In this document: positions 10,287-23,376 of the stretch, in pieces
Numbering within the stretch: the stretch's first letter is position 1
Layout of the letters: each line of letters begins with the position of its first letter
Source: Xenoacremonium recifei
Taxonomy: Eukaryota; Ascomycota; Sordariomycetes; Hypocreales; Nectriaceae
Direction of reading: 5' to 3'
DNA length: 64,000 nt
NCBI GenBank assembly: GCA_012184525.1
Contig: WOFQ01000003.1
Coordinates: 124,001 to 188,000, forward strand
Translations under genes and position numbers: made by a program
The notes under the pieces: model-generated
Database searches by the model: none
What the model saw: the letters and a program-made list of their open reading frames with translations, nothing else
Told to the model about the DNA's origin: nothing

Positions 10287-11882
10287 TCATGGCCAGCTTG
10301 GTGTTGTTGATTGGTCCGACTTTCCTTCACGGAGGAGCTTCCGTTTCTCTTTCAGTAGCTTATAAGTCTCCAACCATTCTTCTTCGTGGCCTTGCATTGG
10401 GGTTACATCCGAAACCAAACTACTCCCATTGATCCATCTAACAAGATCTTCGACATAAGAAACCTCAGCTCCTTCTTCAGCAAGACTATGAAACTTGCGA
10501 CCGCGGCCCTTTGTGGAAACCTTGTAACTGTACTCATCTCGCCTCTTGGCCAGACCTGGTAATTGACTTTTGCCTGTCAGAACTCTCGCTACTGCTTGTG
10601 CTTGAAAGTCGAAAAGCGAAAAGGTTGCAGTATAGTAAGGAACACCCACAAACGAGAGAGTGGGATCCTCAATGTAGAAGATGTCCTTGAACAGATTATG
10701 CACCATTGTCCCTTCAGAAGTGACTAAAGTCTCGAAGTCGGCGTCCTCAATATTTTTGTGATCCGCATGATACTGTGGAAGAAAAGGATAGGAAGTGATA
10801 TATCCAGTTGCAACAATGACATGGTCGATATCAGTGAGAATCTGACCATCTTTCAGGACAACCCTACCAGGGATATGTGCCAAAGCGTCCAGTTTCTGTC
10901 CTTGGCCATGGCCCTGGTCAGTGAGGAATTCTTTAACCGCGCCCACCCTTCGCACAGAGGGTGGTAAAAGTACTTTCGGAAGGTCGAATTCGCCACCTCT
11001 TGTGCTCTGCAAGGTTCGTTTTGTAAACCCATGTGTTTCTCGACAAATATCCAGCGCCGACGTGCCGCCACCGATAACGAGAATGCTCTTGTCCTTGTAC
11101 TTCTCCGCAAAACGGTATTCTTTCGAGTGAATGATACGATCACCAAACAAAGCTTTCCACTCTGATAGACCTGGTGTATCGGGGACCCGAGGCAAGTTAT
11201 AATGCCCTGATGCAACGACCAAAGCATCAAAATTCCACGTCCTTTCCACAACCTGTGGCAATCCGTTGCCTTTTAGTAGAGTAATGGTTCTGATTTCCCA
11301 TTTCAATCCATCGGTGGATTTGACAGCGTTCTCTACCCGAGTATTGAACAAGGTGACCTCATCGACACCATTCTCTAAGCTCATGGTGCGGAGATAAGCT
11401 TCAAGGTTATCGTGTTCTGTGATCTCGTCTGTCCCAGGTGGCCATTGACCCAGAGAGGTATACATGAGTGTCGTCGGAACATTGTTTCGCAGTCCGACAT
11501 AGCAGGGGCCTGGGGGAGCAAAGGAAATTTCCAAGGACGATCGATCTGAGAATTGAAAAGAATCTTCTTGCTTCTCATCATCGGACTCTCGGTTTCCACC
11601 TTGAAGAGTAAACTGGCCGGGGCTTGAAGTTTCATAGTCGCCAACCGATGGTATCTCGCTGGGGTAACTTGGACTTTTCGTAGTTCTCGGATCGAAATGC
11701 CAGACGCCTGATGATATTGAGGATCTTTCGAATACGGTAACATCGGCTCCCAGCTTTAGAAGATGAGCTGCAGTACAGATACCACTGACACCTGCACCGA
11801 CGACGGCAACACGTATGCCTTCTCCAAATATCGCATCATAAGAATCCTTTTCTTTAGTTGTGCCGTTTGGAATGGACCCCAT
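10287..11882 (-). CDS. Flavin-containing monooxygenase-like protein
   Basis: Single exon, 531 aa. The FAD-binding GAGVSG is at residues 29-34, the FMO signature FGDRIIHSKEY (FxGxxxHxxxY) at about 246-256, the NADPH-binding GGGTSA at about 271-276, and a late 'VIVATGY' motif near 360. This is the complete motif set of group B flavoprotein monooxygenases, which oxygenate nitrogen, sulfur or ketone groups. A Ser/Gln-rich insert lies at about residues 70-120. The frame extends ten codons upstream to a GTG; the ATG giving MGSIPNG is taken as start. It is convergent with the methyltransferase gene, 269 bp apart. Substrate unknown. Confidence 0.9.
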   Translation of the reverse strand: MGSIPNGTTKEKDSYDAIFGEGIRVAVVGAGVSGICTAAHLLKLGADVTVFERSSISSGVWHFDPRTTKSPSYPSEIPSVGDYETSSPGQFTLQGGNRESDDEKQEDSFQFSDRSSLEISFAPPGPCYVGLRNNVPTTLMYTSLGQWPPGTDEITEHDNLEAYLRTMSLENGVDEVTLFNTRVENAVKSTDGLKWEIRTITLLKGNGLPQVVERTWNFDALVVASGHYNLPRVPDTPGLSEWKALFGDRIIHSKEYRFAEKYKDKSILVIGGGTSALDICRETHGFTKRTLQSTRGGEFDLPKVLLPPSVRRVGAVKEFLTDQGHGQGQKLDALAHIPGRVVLKDGQILTDIDHVIVATGYITSYPFLPQYHADHKNIEDADFETLVTSEGTMVHNLFKDIFYIEDPTLSFVGVPYYTATFSLFDFQAQAVARVLTGKSQLPGLAKRRDEYSYKVSTKGRGRKFHSLAEEGAEVSYVEDLVRWINGSSLVSDVTPMQGHEEEWLETYKLLKEKRKLLREGKSDQSTTPSWP

Positions 11883-14800
11883 TGTTGTATGTTTAAGACG
11901 GTGAAGGCACACCCAATCAGCGATGTAATGCGAATAGAAGATGTTGAAGTATTTAAAAATCCACCCTCGTCCGAGAGGTATGTGGTAGGCAATACGCTAG
12001 ACTTTATGTCTACCCCTCGTTCTGGGTTTCTTCTTGCCACGGAAACCTCCGACATATAAGGTGTCTACCACTGGATAGCCGGCAAAGAGTGGGATGTGAT
12101 CGCAAGACGGACCACCAAGCACGTCATACCATGACGCTTTCCGAATGTGGGCTTACGCAGCAAAACAATACTTCACACTCGATTTATGCGGCGAATCCAT
12201 CTATCGTACAATTCAATACAATTGAATTGTTTCTAAAGGTCAGAACAAATACCGCAAACCCATCCTGCCGACGTTCGGTGCACAGGTCGTTTACGACAAG
12301 AACGAAGCTTGAACAAGAAGAAACCTGAGTTGAGCGCAATTGGAAACAGGCCATCACGCAATCTGATCCGATTTTGACGAGGCTAGATTTAAGCAATCCC
12401 ATTGATTGTTCTCACAAGGACGTAACTGGGTATTGGCATGGCGTCAGCGCCATATCCGGGTCAAACGGAATATGTCTAGATAGGCAGGCAGCCTTGGATA
12501 GTCACATATGGATATGTCCACAGCAGATTGGTCATCAAAGCGCTTGTACGGTGCTTGCCCTTGACAAAGGCAAATTGTGACGCTAATCGCAAGATTTCTG
12601 TCTAACGATTTGTGAGTATTAGTTCCGGCGTTTGCGAAGGAAGAGTGAATTTTGCATCAACTATAGACCCTTCGAGGATTTGGGTCTCGTATTAAATTAG
12701 TGCGTCGACTCAAACCACCAACCGTTTTGCATTAGGTATCTGACTATCACGCACTCAACCCTTACCTAATAATACATCAATTGTACCCAATCTTTGAAGA
12801 TTGAGTGCGCTCCAGTCAATGCTTATATTGAGAAAGGTTGCAGCATTATCTAATGATTCATCCTCGTACGTGATGTGTATGCGCGGAGTCAAGTGCTTCT
12901 GGCTTCTCAAAACACATTGGCCGACTTGTAGAATAGTGGTCTGATTCTAAGAAGTGATGGTGATAAAAAGCTCGCGCAGCCGAAGAAACAGTCTCTTTTA
13001 AAACCTTACAAAGCATGTCTTCATACAAGTCATCCAAGCTGAAGCGCTCTCTCGTGGCAACATACCAGGGCTATCTCTTGCCGTCTTCCATAAAATAGCA
13101 TAGCCATTCTCGATTAAAGATCAATACCAAAATCAATTTATTCAACATTATGACCTCTGCAATATCCTCTTTCTGTCATGTCCATATACCTAGAGAGTCG
13201 TCAACCATGCGTGTGAAACATGACTTGATCTGCATCGACTTTCACGTGCAATGATCTTCCTACATTATGTACCTTCTTATTAGAGTATTCAAATACATCC
13301 ACAACCCATCAGAATCGACTCTAGTCTTGAATGTCCTGCATGAAGAGCGATTCCTGCGTCAGAGTTTATCGTAAGAAGATAGGGATTTTTCTCGACTTTC
13401 AAAGCTCACAACCATATCTTATGACCTTTTTCAATCATCCAGGAATAACTGGAGACCAACCTTTCACCGTTCATAGGTCTCCCTGGCATTTGAGTGCTTC
13501 GGCAATGACTTTCCAGAAATGAGTTGGGTCCACTTTTATCACCATGCATCATGCTTAAAGAGTAAGCTTAATCAACACTTCCACTATCTTTTAATATTAC
13601 TGGAACTCGAGCTGTTGCATCAGTGCCCTTTCTTACGATTGGCACTGCGGATTGAAGTAAATACTCTTACCCCGCAACCGACGCCGCATGAGACAGCCAA
13701 AATGCCATTTGGTACTACGAAGTACAAGCTCCTCCTCGAGTTCTGACAGGGTGAAGATGTCGGCATTCGACTTCGCCGGCAGGTTCTCTGTAGCACCTCT
13801 TTCAATAGTAATATCCCATAGATTCCCATTCTCAATGCCGAGGTATTACAGGAAAGGGAGAAGAGCGGGCTATGATACCGTCGTGCGACCTTGCCTCTAG
13901 GTCAAGGGCTCGCACACAATTATGATAGTTGAAACCTACATCCAACCGTCATTTTGTCATTATACCCATGAAGGGGCACTTCAAGCGCGCAGCCAAGTCG
14001 CGACGATGATGCATTCTTTAAATGGCAATCGTGTCTTACCGTTCTAATTCGTTGATGCTCTCACTCCAAGAACAGATTTCCGTGTGTAATAACCGCCTAC
14101 CTTGGGAAACCCCCACCGATCGGCTGTATGACACGAAGGATCCCTGCGTGGGATTCAAACGGCTTGTGTCTTGTGCCATGACCTCGAAGAGGCTTTGGTA
14201 ATCGGGGACCTGCATTAGTCTCCCATCTCTCGTATAAGGAGGGGCTCTCAGGATCCTCATGAATACGAGCCAAGCAAACTAAACCAGAAGGTAGTCCAAG
14301 AGATGGACGAAAAACAAAGCACTTGGAATTTTTGGGTCAGAAACTTTGCGTCGCAGCGTCTAATTTCGTCACACCGCAGGATGGCTTAGAAAGATGCCCA
14401 GTCTTGATGAGGCTTACCGTGGTGATGCATCTCGTGAGACCTGTCAGCAGACCCCTCTCACAACGGTACCAAGCCCAAGATAGCCGGGGATTCACTCGAC
14501 TGATTCCCGATTCTGTCACTCCCAACTTTCTGTAGTTCCTTCTTCCCCTTTTCTTCATCCTCCTAAAGATGATGCCCACTTCCCGCACTGCTTGCCCTCT
14601 CGGGAAGAGGATGAGGAGAGCAGGTCACGCTAGAATCCTCTGCAGGGATCTTCATGGCTCGGTTTGCTTGGCGGGTAAGCAGCCATCCGGGGAAAGCCAC
14701 TCTCATGGCACAGCTGAGCCTGTACACCAAGAATGTGGCACAAAGCGGGCGGCTAAGCTGCAAAACGTGTCGGCGTTTTTAGTATCGTGGCTTTCAAGCC

Positions 14801-15684
14801 GTTGCTGTGATTTCTACTATATCCTAATCATTGGTCCTTTCCCGAAGCCTCTTTCAATAACCTCAAAGCCAGCCGAAGACCCGCCTGACGGTCATCACCA
14901 TCCCGTCCCCGTAGGGCTGTGTTTAGGTCCTCTGCGAGCTTCCTCATTGCACCTCAGGTCCCCCGCTCATTTCCTCCCCTGCAGTTCTCCTCCTCATTCA
15001 GGCCTAGAACAGAGCCCTGGTCAAAGTCTAATCCAACGATACCCCTGAGCCGACAAAACCCCCCTGCAGCAAACCGCAATGGTCCAATTTGACTGGCTGA
15101 TGGCGCGGTAGTTCTGCTCGGCGATGACATTGATGCTCTTTTAAATCAGCCCCAGCCCCATCCAAGAGCTTGGCGAAGCTTTTTTGCAGGAGATCGGCAG
15201 GCATTTTCTGGGGACATTTCCTCAGCTGCACTCACCATTGCCCGAGGCCATCTGTAAGAGCGGATGAACTAGGCACCGCCGTTCATTTCCTTCATGCATG
15301 ATTATGCACAGCCAATTTCGACATCGTCCAAAGGCCGTTCAAGATGGAGTCTTTTGCGGTTTGTTTCCTCATTGAGGCTTGACACATTTGACAAACGCCG
15401 TTGTCAGACGGAGGCTTGGATGCCATTTGGCGCCATCGCCAAGAATTAGGCACGCTCCCGACGGGTTGCGGGTGTTGTGACAGCCGGCTTGCAGCATGCG
15501 CATTTTGTAATCCACGGACACATAATAATACCTTGCCCTGTCGCACCCAAAGTCTGAATGTCAGTTTCTTCGACAGTCACTCGTTCTTCCGACCATCGAC
15601 GCTCGCTTTCCTGCCTGTTCAGAAATCTCTTTCATTCTCATTCCGGTCACTCTTTACGCCGGGTTGCAAAACCACTTGAGCACA
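11883..15684. other. 3.8 kb gene-poor interval
   Basis: Read on both strands. Open frames are short, overlap in all phases and have no domain-like composition, and no splice-linked chain of them gave family text. The right-hand end (about 15.5-15.68 kb) is pyrimidine-rich and is likely the promoter and leader of the aspartic protease. The left end should hold the monooxygenase promoter. No tRNA or transposon end was recognised. Confidence 0.5.
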
Positions 15685-18040
15685 ATGAAGTTCTCCCTGT
15701 GGGCTCTCGGGGCCGTGCCCGTGCTAGGCCAGTTCCTCGACATTCCCGATGACAATCGCATGGTGCAAGAGGGTGGTGTCCTTCGATATCCCATTCGAGT
15801 CACCGAAGGTGCCGCTGCTGTCAAGAACATCACCAAGCGACAGGATGCATCCGGCTTGACTAGCCAGAAGACGGGCTACTTTTACACCATTGATGTGACC
15901 CTCGGAACTCCGGGTCAGACTGTTAGTGTCAACTTTGACACCGGTTCCTCCGAGCTTTGGGTCAATCCTGTGTGCAGCAAATCCGGCGATGCTGAGTTCT
16001 GTCAAAGCTTCGGGCGATTCAGTAGCAGCAGCACCTTTGTCAATCTACACAAGAAGGGCGAGGTTGTCTACGGAACCGGCTACGTCGACTTCACATATGG
16101 CTACGATTATGCCGCCATTGGCTGTGAGTGCAACAATGCTCTATTGGTTCCTGGGATCTCTTCATTGACTTGACTCCATATAGCTGCGAAGATTAGCCAA
16201 CAAATCTTCGGTGTCGCATATGACAGTGAGGATAGTGAGGTTGGTATCATGGGTGCTGGCCCAGATCTGTATGGTTGGGAGAACTCATATCCCCTGATCA
16301 TCGACAACCTTGCTAGTCAGGGCTTCATCAACAGTCGAGCGTTCTCTCTGGACCTCCGATCATTGGAGAGCACTCGAGGTAAGTTTCGAATGTACCTTTC
16401 AGTCTAAGAAGAGCACTAACAGGCAAAGGATCTGTTGTCTACGGCGGCATTGATACTCGCAAATACTCCGGTTCTCTGGCGAAACGGCCCATCATTCCCG
16501 CTGCTCAGTCGCCTGATGGCTATACCCGGTAAGTACGGATTGTGAGCTCCAGGGCATCTTCAGTCTCTAACAATTCCTAGGTACTGGGTATATCTTGACG
16601 GTATTGCTCTTACCCAGGACGATGGAAGCAAGTCTCCCATCTTCCACGAAGTCAACGGTCAGCCCGTTCTCCTTGACAGTGGCTACACGGTCAGCGCACT
16701 TCCTGGCCCAATTTTCAGCAAGCTTGTCAAGGCCTTCCCTTCCGCGAGACCGTACCCAGGCTCCGACTTGTACGAGGTTGACTGCTCTGTTGGGAACCTC
16801 GATGGCACCGTTGACTTCACCTTTGGCGATGTGGTGATCTCAGTTCCTTTCAATGATTTCTTGTGGCATCAACCTGAGTTCGGCGTTTGCTTCCTGGGTG
16901 CTTTCCGAGATGATGGTAAGGCAAAGTCAACGATCATTTCTCTGTAGTCCACTGACTTTTCGAACAGAATTCCCTGTCCTCGGCGATACCTTCCTGCGAG
17001 CCGCTTACGTTGTTTACGACTGGGATAATCGCAACATTCACCTTGCCAGCAGTGATGACTGTGGCTCCAAGCTTGTTGCTATTGGCAGTGGCCCTGATGC
17101 TGTTCCCTCTCTTGTCGGAGAGTGCAGCGCCGGCTCGACTACCTCCTCCACTGAGGTTTCTTCTTCGACCGAGTCTACAGCCATGTCAACGACGGAATCG
17201 GCCACTACCACCGCCGAATCGACTACTGCTGAGAGCACCACTGCCGAGACCGAGACCACGCTGCCGACCATTTCATCTACCCGCTACTACAACACCTCGA
17301 CCACTGCCCCGCCAAGCTCCATCACTGGAATCACGACTGTGCCTACCACAATCACGTCGACCATCACCACTTCCAAGATTTACACCATTACTTCTTGCCC
17401 TCCTGAAGTAACAAATTGTCCTGTCGGCTCTGTCACCACTGAGGTCATCACATCTTACACAACCTACTGCCCCGGCAATACTGGCGCACCCGAGCCTCCC
17501 TCGAGCATCACCAAAACCTTCACCACCACGAGGACTTACACCATCACCGACTGCCCGGGTACGGATTCTTGTCACAAGGGTGAGCTCACCACAGAGGTCC
17601 TGACAAAAACCACTGAGGTCTGTGCCCAGTCAACTGCCACCTACACCATGACGCAGACCATCTACTGCCAGAAGGGCATGCCGGACTGTGAGGAGGGCCA
17701 GACGAAGACGACTCAGTGCACTGTCACAATTGAGCCTGTCCCGACATATGCCCACCCTCAGCCCATCCCTGGCTGCCACGAGTGCTCTCCAGTGCCTCCT
17801 GCTGAGACTACGCACGTTGCCTTGACGAAGACCAACACCAAGGTCTTCACTCCGACTCACAAAAATCCCACTGGCTCCGTTGCTACGATGACCCAGTCTC
17901 CCGGTGGCTGCACGGGCACTGACTGCCCTGTCCCTCCGATTGAAACGAGCCCGCCTGTGGTTACAGCCGGAGGCGGTGGCCTCGCTGCGCCAAGCTTGAT
18001 TTCCATCGTGCTAGGTGCTCTGATTGCTGCCGTTTTCTAG
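15685..18040 (+). CDS. Secreted GPI-anchored aspartic protease (yapsin/opsB-like)
   Basis: Five exons (15685-16123, 16184-16378, 16429-16528, 16581-16915, 16968-18040) give 713 aa; introns are 50-60 nt. A signal peptide covers about residues 1-15, and a propeptide ends at a Lys-Arg kexin site ('ITKRQ', near 52). The two catalytic Asp are in 'FDTGSSE' (D85) and 'LLDSGYT' (D277), as in pepsin-family A1 enzymes. After the catalytic half comes a Ser/Thr-rich region of some 300 residues with Thr-Thr-Thr-like repeats and regularly spaced Cys, and finally a small-residue site plus hydrophobic tail ('LISIVLGALIAAVF') typical of GPI attachment. Such proteases act at the plasma membrane or wall and process surface proteins. 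Start chosen at the ATG opening the signal peptide. Confidence 0.92.
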
Positions 18041-18632
18041 GCGATTGCCAGAGCAAACGTCGGGTTATGAGAAGCTTGGGTAGGGTAGGCGGCTTAGGCT
18101 TTATTCTTTTCCAGGACCTCGGTTGATGATGCCGAGATTCCTGATATTTAATTATTTCTACGCTAAATTAACTTATCTTTGAAGCACAATTATTGAATGC
18201 TTGATTGACGGCCGTTAGATCGTTTTGGCATCGGACGACTTGCACTTCAGTGAGAGAGGCCCCTGAGACTGAGTGAACGAGTCCGCTATTCGCTGAGCCA
18301 TCCACTAACTGATGCGGGTTCATTTCTGTATGACGGTAGCCTCCAACTCCTCGCATCAATATTTCACATTCGTCCACTCATCGATATCAAGAAAGTAATC
18401 AGAAAGACTCATTTCTTATCCCGAAGTATTCACATCCCTTTTGCTATAGTTTCCGCCTTTCTCAAGTAGAGACAATCTTTGCAACTGGCGGGTCACGGGA
18501 TTTTTCGGATCCTTCCTTCGCGTCTTAGCATCGGGATTAGAGAAGAAACAAATTCCTTATCCCGTAGGCATGAAAACAAGTGCCGCAGCATCTAACCGCC
18601 TCATCTCCAGTTCTGCGACTGCATAGTGCAAG
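18041..18632. other. Intergenic, no gene seen
   Basis: About 0.6 kb between two genes on the plus strand; it should hold the protease terminator and the promoter of the next gene. Nothing else recognised. Confidence 0.5.
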
Positions 18633-20015
18633 ATGGCGGGATCCAACCTCATGACTGGCTTGGCCATTGTGGCTCTTCTCGCATTTCTGTTTGAGGCATA
18701 CTTACGGAACCCAATATGGCTGGGCCTGGGCATCGGCAGGGTCATGGAGCCTGTTTCCAACTTCCCATACACCTGTCAAAAGATCGTGGATCCGCGGATG
18801 GAAGCTTGCGAAGACATGTGGTTATCGGAGAGCACAAGACAACTGTTTCTGGCCTGCTCGGACCCCAGCTCGCGGCCGTTATGGATGCCCAAGTGAGATT
18901 TTTCTTCTGTTCAATCCAACGCCCCGATAAGCCGCGTTTTCTAACTAGTGATAGTGTTGGACATCTCAATCTATCAGCGAGGTCTCAAAAGGACGCTGTT
19001 GTCGTGCTGGATCTCGAAAAGCCTCAGGAATCTTTGTTCGGGCTTCATACTTTGAAGACTTCCGGCTGGTCCGGATCCGGAGGTGACGGGCTACTTGACC
19101 TCTGCGGCTTTTCTGGAGTCGACAATCCTGAAACGGGGCGCGTTGAACTGTTTATGGTCAACTATGGCCCCTCGGTAGATCCTGAAACCGGCAAATATAC
19201 TGATCAACTTCTCACTGGTTCTAACACCACTCTGGAACTCTTCGAGACGGGCCCTGACGCCCAAGAGATGAAGCACGTCCACACGTACTTTGACAAGAGA
19301 ATTGCAACTCCAAACCGAGTTACTGCCATTGACGGTGGTTCTTTTTTCATCACCAATGACCATGGCATTCATAAATCTGGACTCGTAAGTCTCTGCTTCA
19401 TTCGTCAGTTGTCAGGTGAATATTGGAAACTAACGTCACGAAGCGACATATGGCAGCTCCTATCCTTGGTACTGGTGATGTAACATTCTGCCAGCAAGGG
19501 ACTGTTTGTCGTCAGGTTGCAAGTGGCTTTCGGTTCCCTAACGGACTGGTCCACGGCCGCAATGGTTTGCTCTATGTCCCTGAGTCGATGACGGGCATCA
19601 TCCACATTTTCAAGATCCTTGCCGATAACAGCTTGGAAAAGGTCGATGAAGTGGTAACAGGATATAGCCTGGACAATCTCTCAGTTGACTCCAAAGGCGA
19701 CATCTATGCTGCTGCTTTTCCCATTGGTCTTGAGATCTACAAAGCATATAAGGACCCTTATAATGCTCATCCACCTGCTGCAGCCCTGCGAATCAGAAAA
19801 GAGAATGAGGGTTATGTGGTAGAGAAGATTATCGAGGATGCGACAGGCGAGGTTCTCCCTGGGTCTACAACAGTGGTTCACGATGCCAAAACTGGCAGAT
19901 TGTTCTTCAGTGGTAAGCATCCAGCTACATGTCTTGAAAACAAAGTCTAACAGTATCTTTAGGTGTTGTTGCTCCTTTTATAACCGTCTGCAATCCAAAA
20001 GTGCCCCAAGTATGA
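18633..20015 (+). CDS. SMP-30/paraoxonase-like (arylesterase-type beta-propeller) protein
   Basis: Four exons (18633-18892, 18949-19384, 19444-19912, 19963-20015) with introns of 56, 59 and 50 nt give 405 aa. The N-terminus has a hydrophobic signal anchor ('TGLAIVALLAFLFEAY'). The rest reads like fungal members of the serum paraoxonase/SMP-30/strictosidine-synthase superfamily: 'RIATPNRVTAIDGGSFFITNDHG', then 'FPNGLVHGRNGLLYV', then 'DNLSVDSKGDIYAAAFP'. These are six-bladed calcium-dependent propellers hydrolysing lactones or esters in the secretory pathway. The final exon is only 17 codons but completes the family's C-terminus. Substrate cannot be inferred. It is convergent with the FAD oxidase gene. 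Confidence 0.88.
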
Positions 20016-20326
20016 CGCGTCTGAGAACTTCCTCTAAACCAAACCTGCTCTCCCCTCAATAATAATTCGGAAGCCTCGCAACTACCATTTGTATTAAAAG
20101 TGTGTGTCAGCACAAATGACCTTTCACAAATGAAAGAAATTTATCTACGTGGCTCTAATTCACCATCCCAATTTCGCGAGTTTGGCTGTTGTAGCCGGTT
20201 ACAGAAAGGCCTAAGGATAACTCAATATGTATACATTCTTCTATATGAGAATGTACGCAAATAGGACCATTTGATATCAATTCCTTTCTCGAGTTCAACT
20301 TTATCACAAACTCGGTCGAAAGTCTC
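20016..20326. other. Convergent intergenic space, no gene seen
   Basis: About 0.3 kb between the 3' ends of two converging genes; presumably two polyadenylation regions. Nothing else seen. Confidence 0.5.
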
Positions 20327-22301
20327 CTACTTCGTTTTACACAAGCGACCGTCATTGCGTTCTTCCCAGCGTTCATTTCCTACACAGGGAAAGCACCAGA
20401 AGACATCGTAAGGGTCAACAGACCGCTTGATGTGATGTAGCCGCTCATAATTGTCGCCCCAAAATGTGTGTTGCCAGTCGTGTTCGAAAGGCAGAGCCTA
20501 TAATGTGTTAGCTGGTGTAATCGGATCTCAAACAGATTAGAGAACCCACTTCGTTGATGTATGCTCCCGAGCTTGGTGAAATCTCCCTCAAAGGCTCGAA
20601 AGAGTTGTTTAACGCCTTGATAGTCTCGATTTTTGCTGTGTGGTTCAGTGGTGGGAAGCCTTGTCCAGACACTTCATCCATCATATCAGCAAAATGCCCA
20701 GCCAGGAGGTACCATATGACTTACGAGAATGGATAAATGCTTTTCTCCAAGCTGGGTTTACGGCATCACTTCCACCTCTAGGTTTAGCGTCATGAACCCC
20801 CTTTCCAGAGACAAGATAAGCACCAACACCGCCAGCAGGTACTGAAGCAGCTTTGAGGGCTTCTCCAAGATCCTTCGATGTGAGTGCTTCTTCGTCTAGA
20901 AGTCTTGACACCAGATACGAGTCATTTCCAGCACTCCCTGTGTCATAGTGTACGCTGAACCAGTCGAAGAAGGAATCGAATGGGGTGGCGGCTTGATACA
21001 TCTGAACGGCTCCAGACCACTTTTCCTGGATTGTTGCATTCAATGGAGCCCAGACCTTCTCAGCGTCTTCTGGGTCCACGGTATCCTGAAGCATGAATAC
21101 TCCCAGAACGCCAGCTACCTCTTTCGGTGCGCCCGGACTTGGCACGGGATTTGGATATCTCGGTGCAAGAAATGCATAGCCAGAAAGTCCAGCGGCATCC
21201 AAAGCTGGAAACTGAGACAGGACATAAGAGATTACATCTAGAGCGAATGGTTCGTCTGCGTCTGTGAGAATCATCCACTGAGAACTGAGGAGCTGAGGAG
21301 ACGGGTGTGTTTTAATAGTGATAGAGGTAAGAGCTCCAAACGTAGAGCCTCCGCCCTATCCACAAGTTAGTTTGAGTCAAAATCATGGCTGGGTTTGGAT
21401 ACCTACCCCGCGCATCGCCCAGAACAGATCAGAGTGCTGGCATTCGTTGATGGTGATGATTTCGCCACCTGGAGTGACCATCTCCATTTGAAGAACCTGG
21501 TCAGCAGCGAGACCATAACGAGGAGCTAGGATTGAGTGGCCGCCTCCAGTGATATAACCACTGATTCCCACTGTCTTTCCTCCGCCTCCAACAATGGTTT
21601 GGTTCAGAGCGGCCGTGGTAGAATAGATATCCCACATCTGAGCGCCTGCACCGACTGTGACTGCAATTCCCGGGATGGCTATGCTCGATCCTTCCAGATA
21701 GAAGCCATCTTTATGAACCACGATCGTGTCCATATGATGGGTCCAGATTGACAATGACCCCGGCGCAATGGAGCGGCCAAGAAAGTCATGTCCAGTGCTT
21801 TTGATCACAAGCCTAATATTGTGTTGTCGAGCTTCGGATGGTCAGTCAACAGGAGTAGTTCGTGGCTTTATGAAACTTGCCGTAATCGATTCCTGCCTTC
21901 ACGTGCTCGGGTGTTGTCGCATTGACAACATAAGCAGGATATCCTTCTGCACTGCAAGGATCTTCAGAGTCGGGAAGACAAGTGTCGTTGCTAAATTGAT
22001 TCCACATGACAGAGATGGGATTGTCGCAATGAAATTCGTACACACTCCAGTTGTTAGCCACAACTGGGCACTCAGCTGGATCATACGTCGGCCATCCCTC
22101 GTGGCAGACGGCGCCGGGTGGAGGTGGCTGGAGCAGTCGCCCGGAGAGAGTCTCGTTTAGCTGGTTCCATTTACTCTTTGACGGCCAGTTAGAGGTCCCG
22201 GGATAAGCCTTGCATGTCTTGTCTGGAAGATAGGCTCCGAGCACCCAAGGCGAGAAGCATAGGGCTGAGAGAATAAGTGTCGAGTTGAAGTTGCGGACCA
22301 T
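20327..22301 (-). CDS. Secreted FAD-linked oxidoreductase (berberine-bridge/VAO type)
   Basis: Five exons on the minus strand (22301-21881, 21831-21407, 21355-20725, 20671-20550, 20497-20327) encode 589 aa. A signal peptide covers about residues 1-22. The FAD-binding PCMH domain shows 'IKSTGHDFLGRS', whose His (about 155) is the usual covalent flavin attachment site, then 'ISGYITGGGHS' and 'DLFWAMRGGGGSTFG'. The second, Cys-type flavin linkage seen in BBE enzymes is not present at 'TGGGHS'. The C-terminal BBE motif 'WGDNYERLHHIKRSVDP' and 'FWCFPCVGNE' are intact. Intron 1 has a GC donor (GCAAGT). Intron 3 (53 nt) was placed by frame and leaves a slightly shortened loop, so that junction is the least sure. 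Such enzymes oxidise alcohols or sugars extracellularly. Confidence 0.9.
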
Positions 22302-23376
22302 GATTCAGGATTCACGGGGTGCTTGAACTAGTCAAACCTGAACTTCAGAGGATCTTGGGCGAAGCGACGCGCATTTATACACAGAGACTGGCAGATCGAT
22401 TGACAGCAAAGCCACTTCAGGCTTCATACCACGAAATAGTCATCGCCAAGGCGACGCTCCGATGTTACTGGCGATGGAGAAACGGATATATCGTTTAACA
22501 CGATAATTGGGCACCGTTGATGTCATCGGGTCATTTCTAGCCACTTGTAGAGCTCCGTATTCCTCGTGTCTTACTGAGGGACGAAAACTCCAGCCCTACG
22601 GGAGACTCCAGTAATGGTTGGCATTGATGTGGAGTCGCATTATGATGCCGAATGGGGCAGTCCCGCCCCGAACCGATGAATACGATAGCTTAAAGAATCT
22701 GGGGTATGGCATCATGTAGCGAAAGCTCCGTCATGTCTTGGTTGTATGTTCCGAGACATTGCACTGCGCCTCCGTGGTGGAACACTCTTCTAGGCCAGTC
22801 GACGTTTCTATTGCCTAAAGACCAATTTACAGGGCGAAATCCGCTAGGATTACTGTAAGGCCCTGGCAATTTTGCGGAGGGTTCATCCCCGAAATGCCTT
22901 GTTCATGCAGGCTCACCACTTGGCGATCAAGGTTGTCCGCCATATTCAACGGCTGTCCCAACAGGTGTCGAAACTTTCGTCGCATCACACGTGGTAATAC
23001 TTTATGCCAAAAACATTCCATAGTTTAACTTTTATCTGCGCCCTGTTTCGTGGCCTCAATTCTTCGTCCCGTTCTTTGGCTGTGCAACTCCGGAGATAAC
23101 CCCCAAGATCGACATCCCTGTTCACCGGAACCATATCCCGACGGCCACGTTCTAATTAGAGCGCTAGCCTGAACCGGAAGCAAATCAGAAGACCCCTATT
23201 ATCGCGTGAATTTTCAGCTCAGCGTCTCGAAAATCTTCACTCACTCATTCAACCACGTCGCAACTCAAGATCAAGGCCGCGGCCGCGGCACGACACTCCC
23301 TCACAACGCCTACTCAGGACGCCATTCCTTCTTGGTCTTTTATTTCTGCGCAAATCTCTCCTTTCGACCTGTCACG
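22302..23376. promoter_or_regulatory. Divergent promoter region, no gene seen
   Basis: About 1.1 kb between two genes transcribed outwards. The frame of the downstream gene is open back to 23206 but from a GTG, so that stretch is counted as leader. Nothing else recognised. Confidence 0.5.

Noticed and set aside
14100..14177. Possible tRNA on the minus strand (TTTGAATCCC word)
   Set aside because: The flanking bases do not form a T-stem or acceptor stem.
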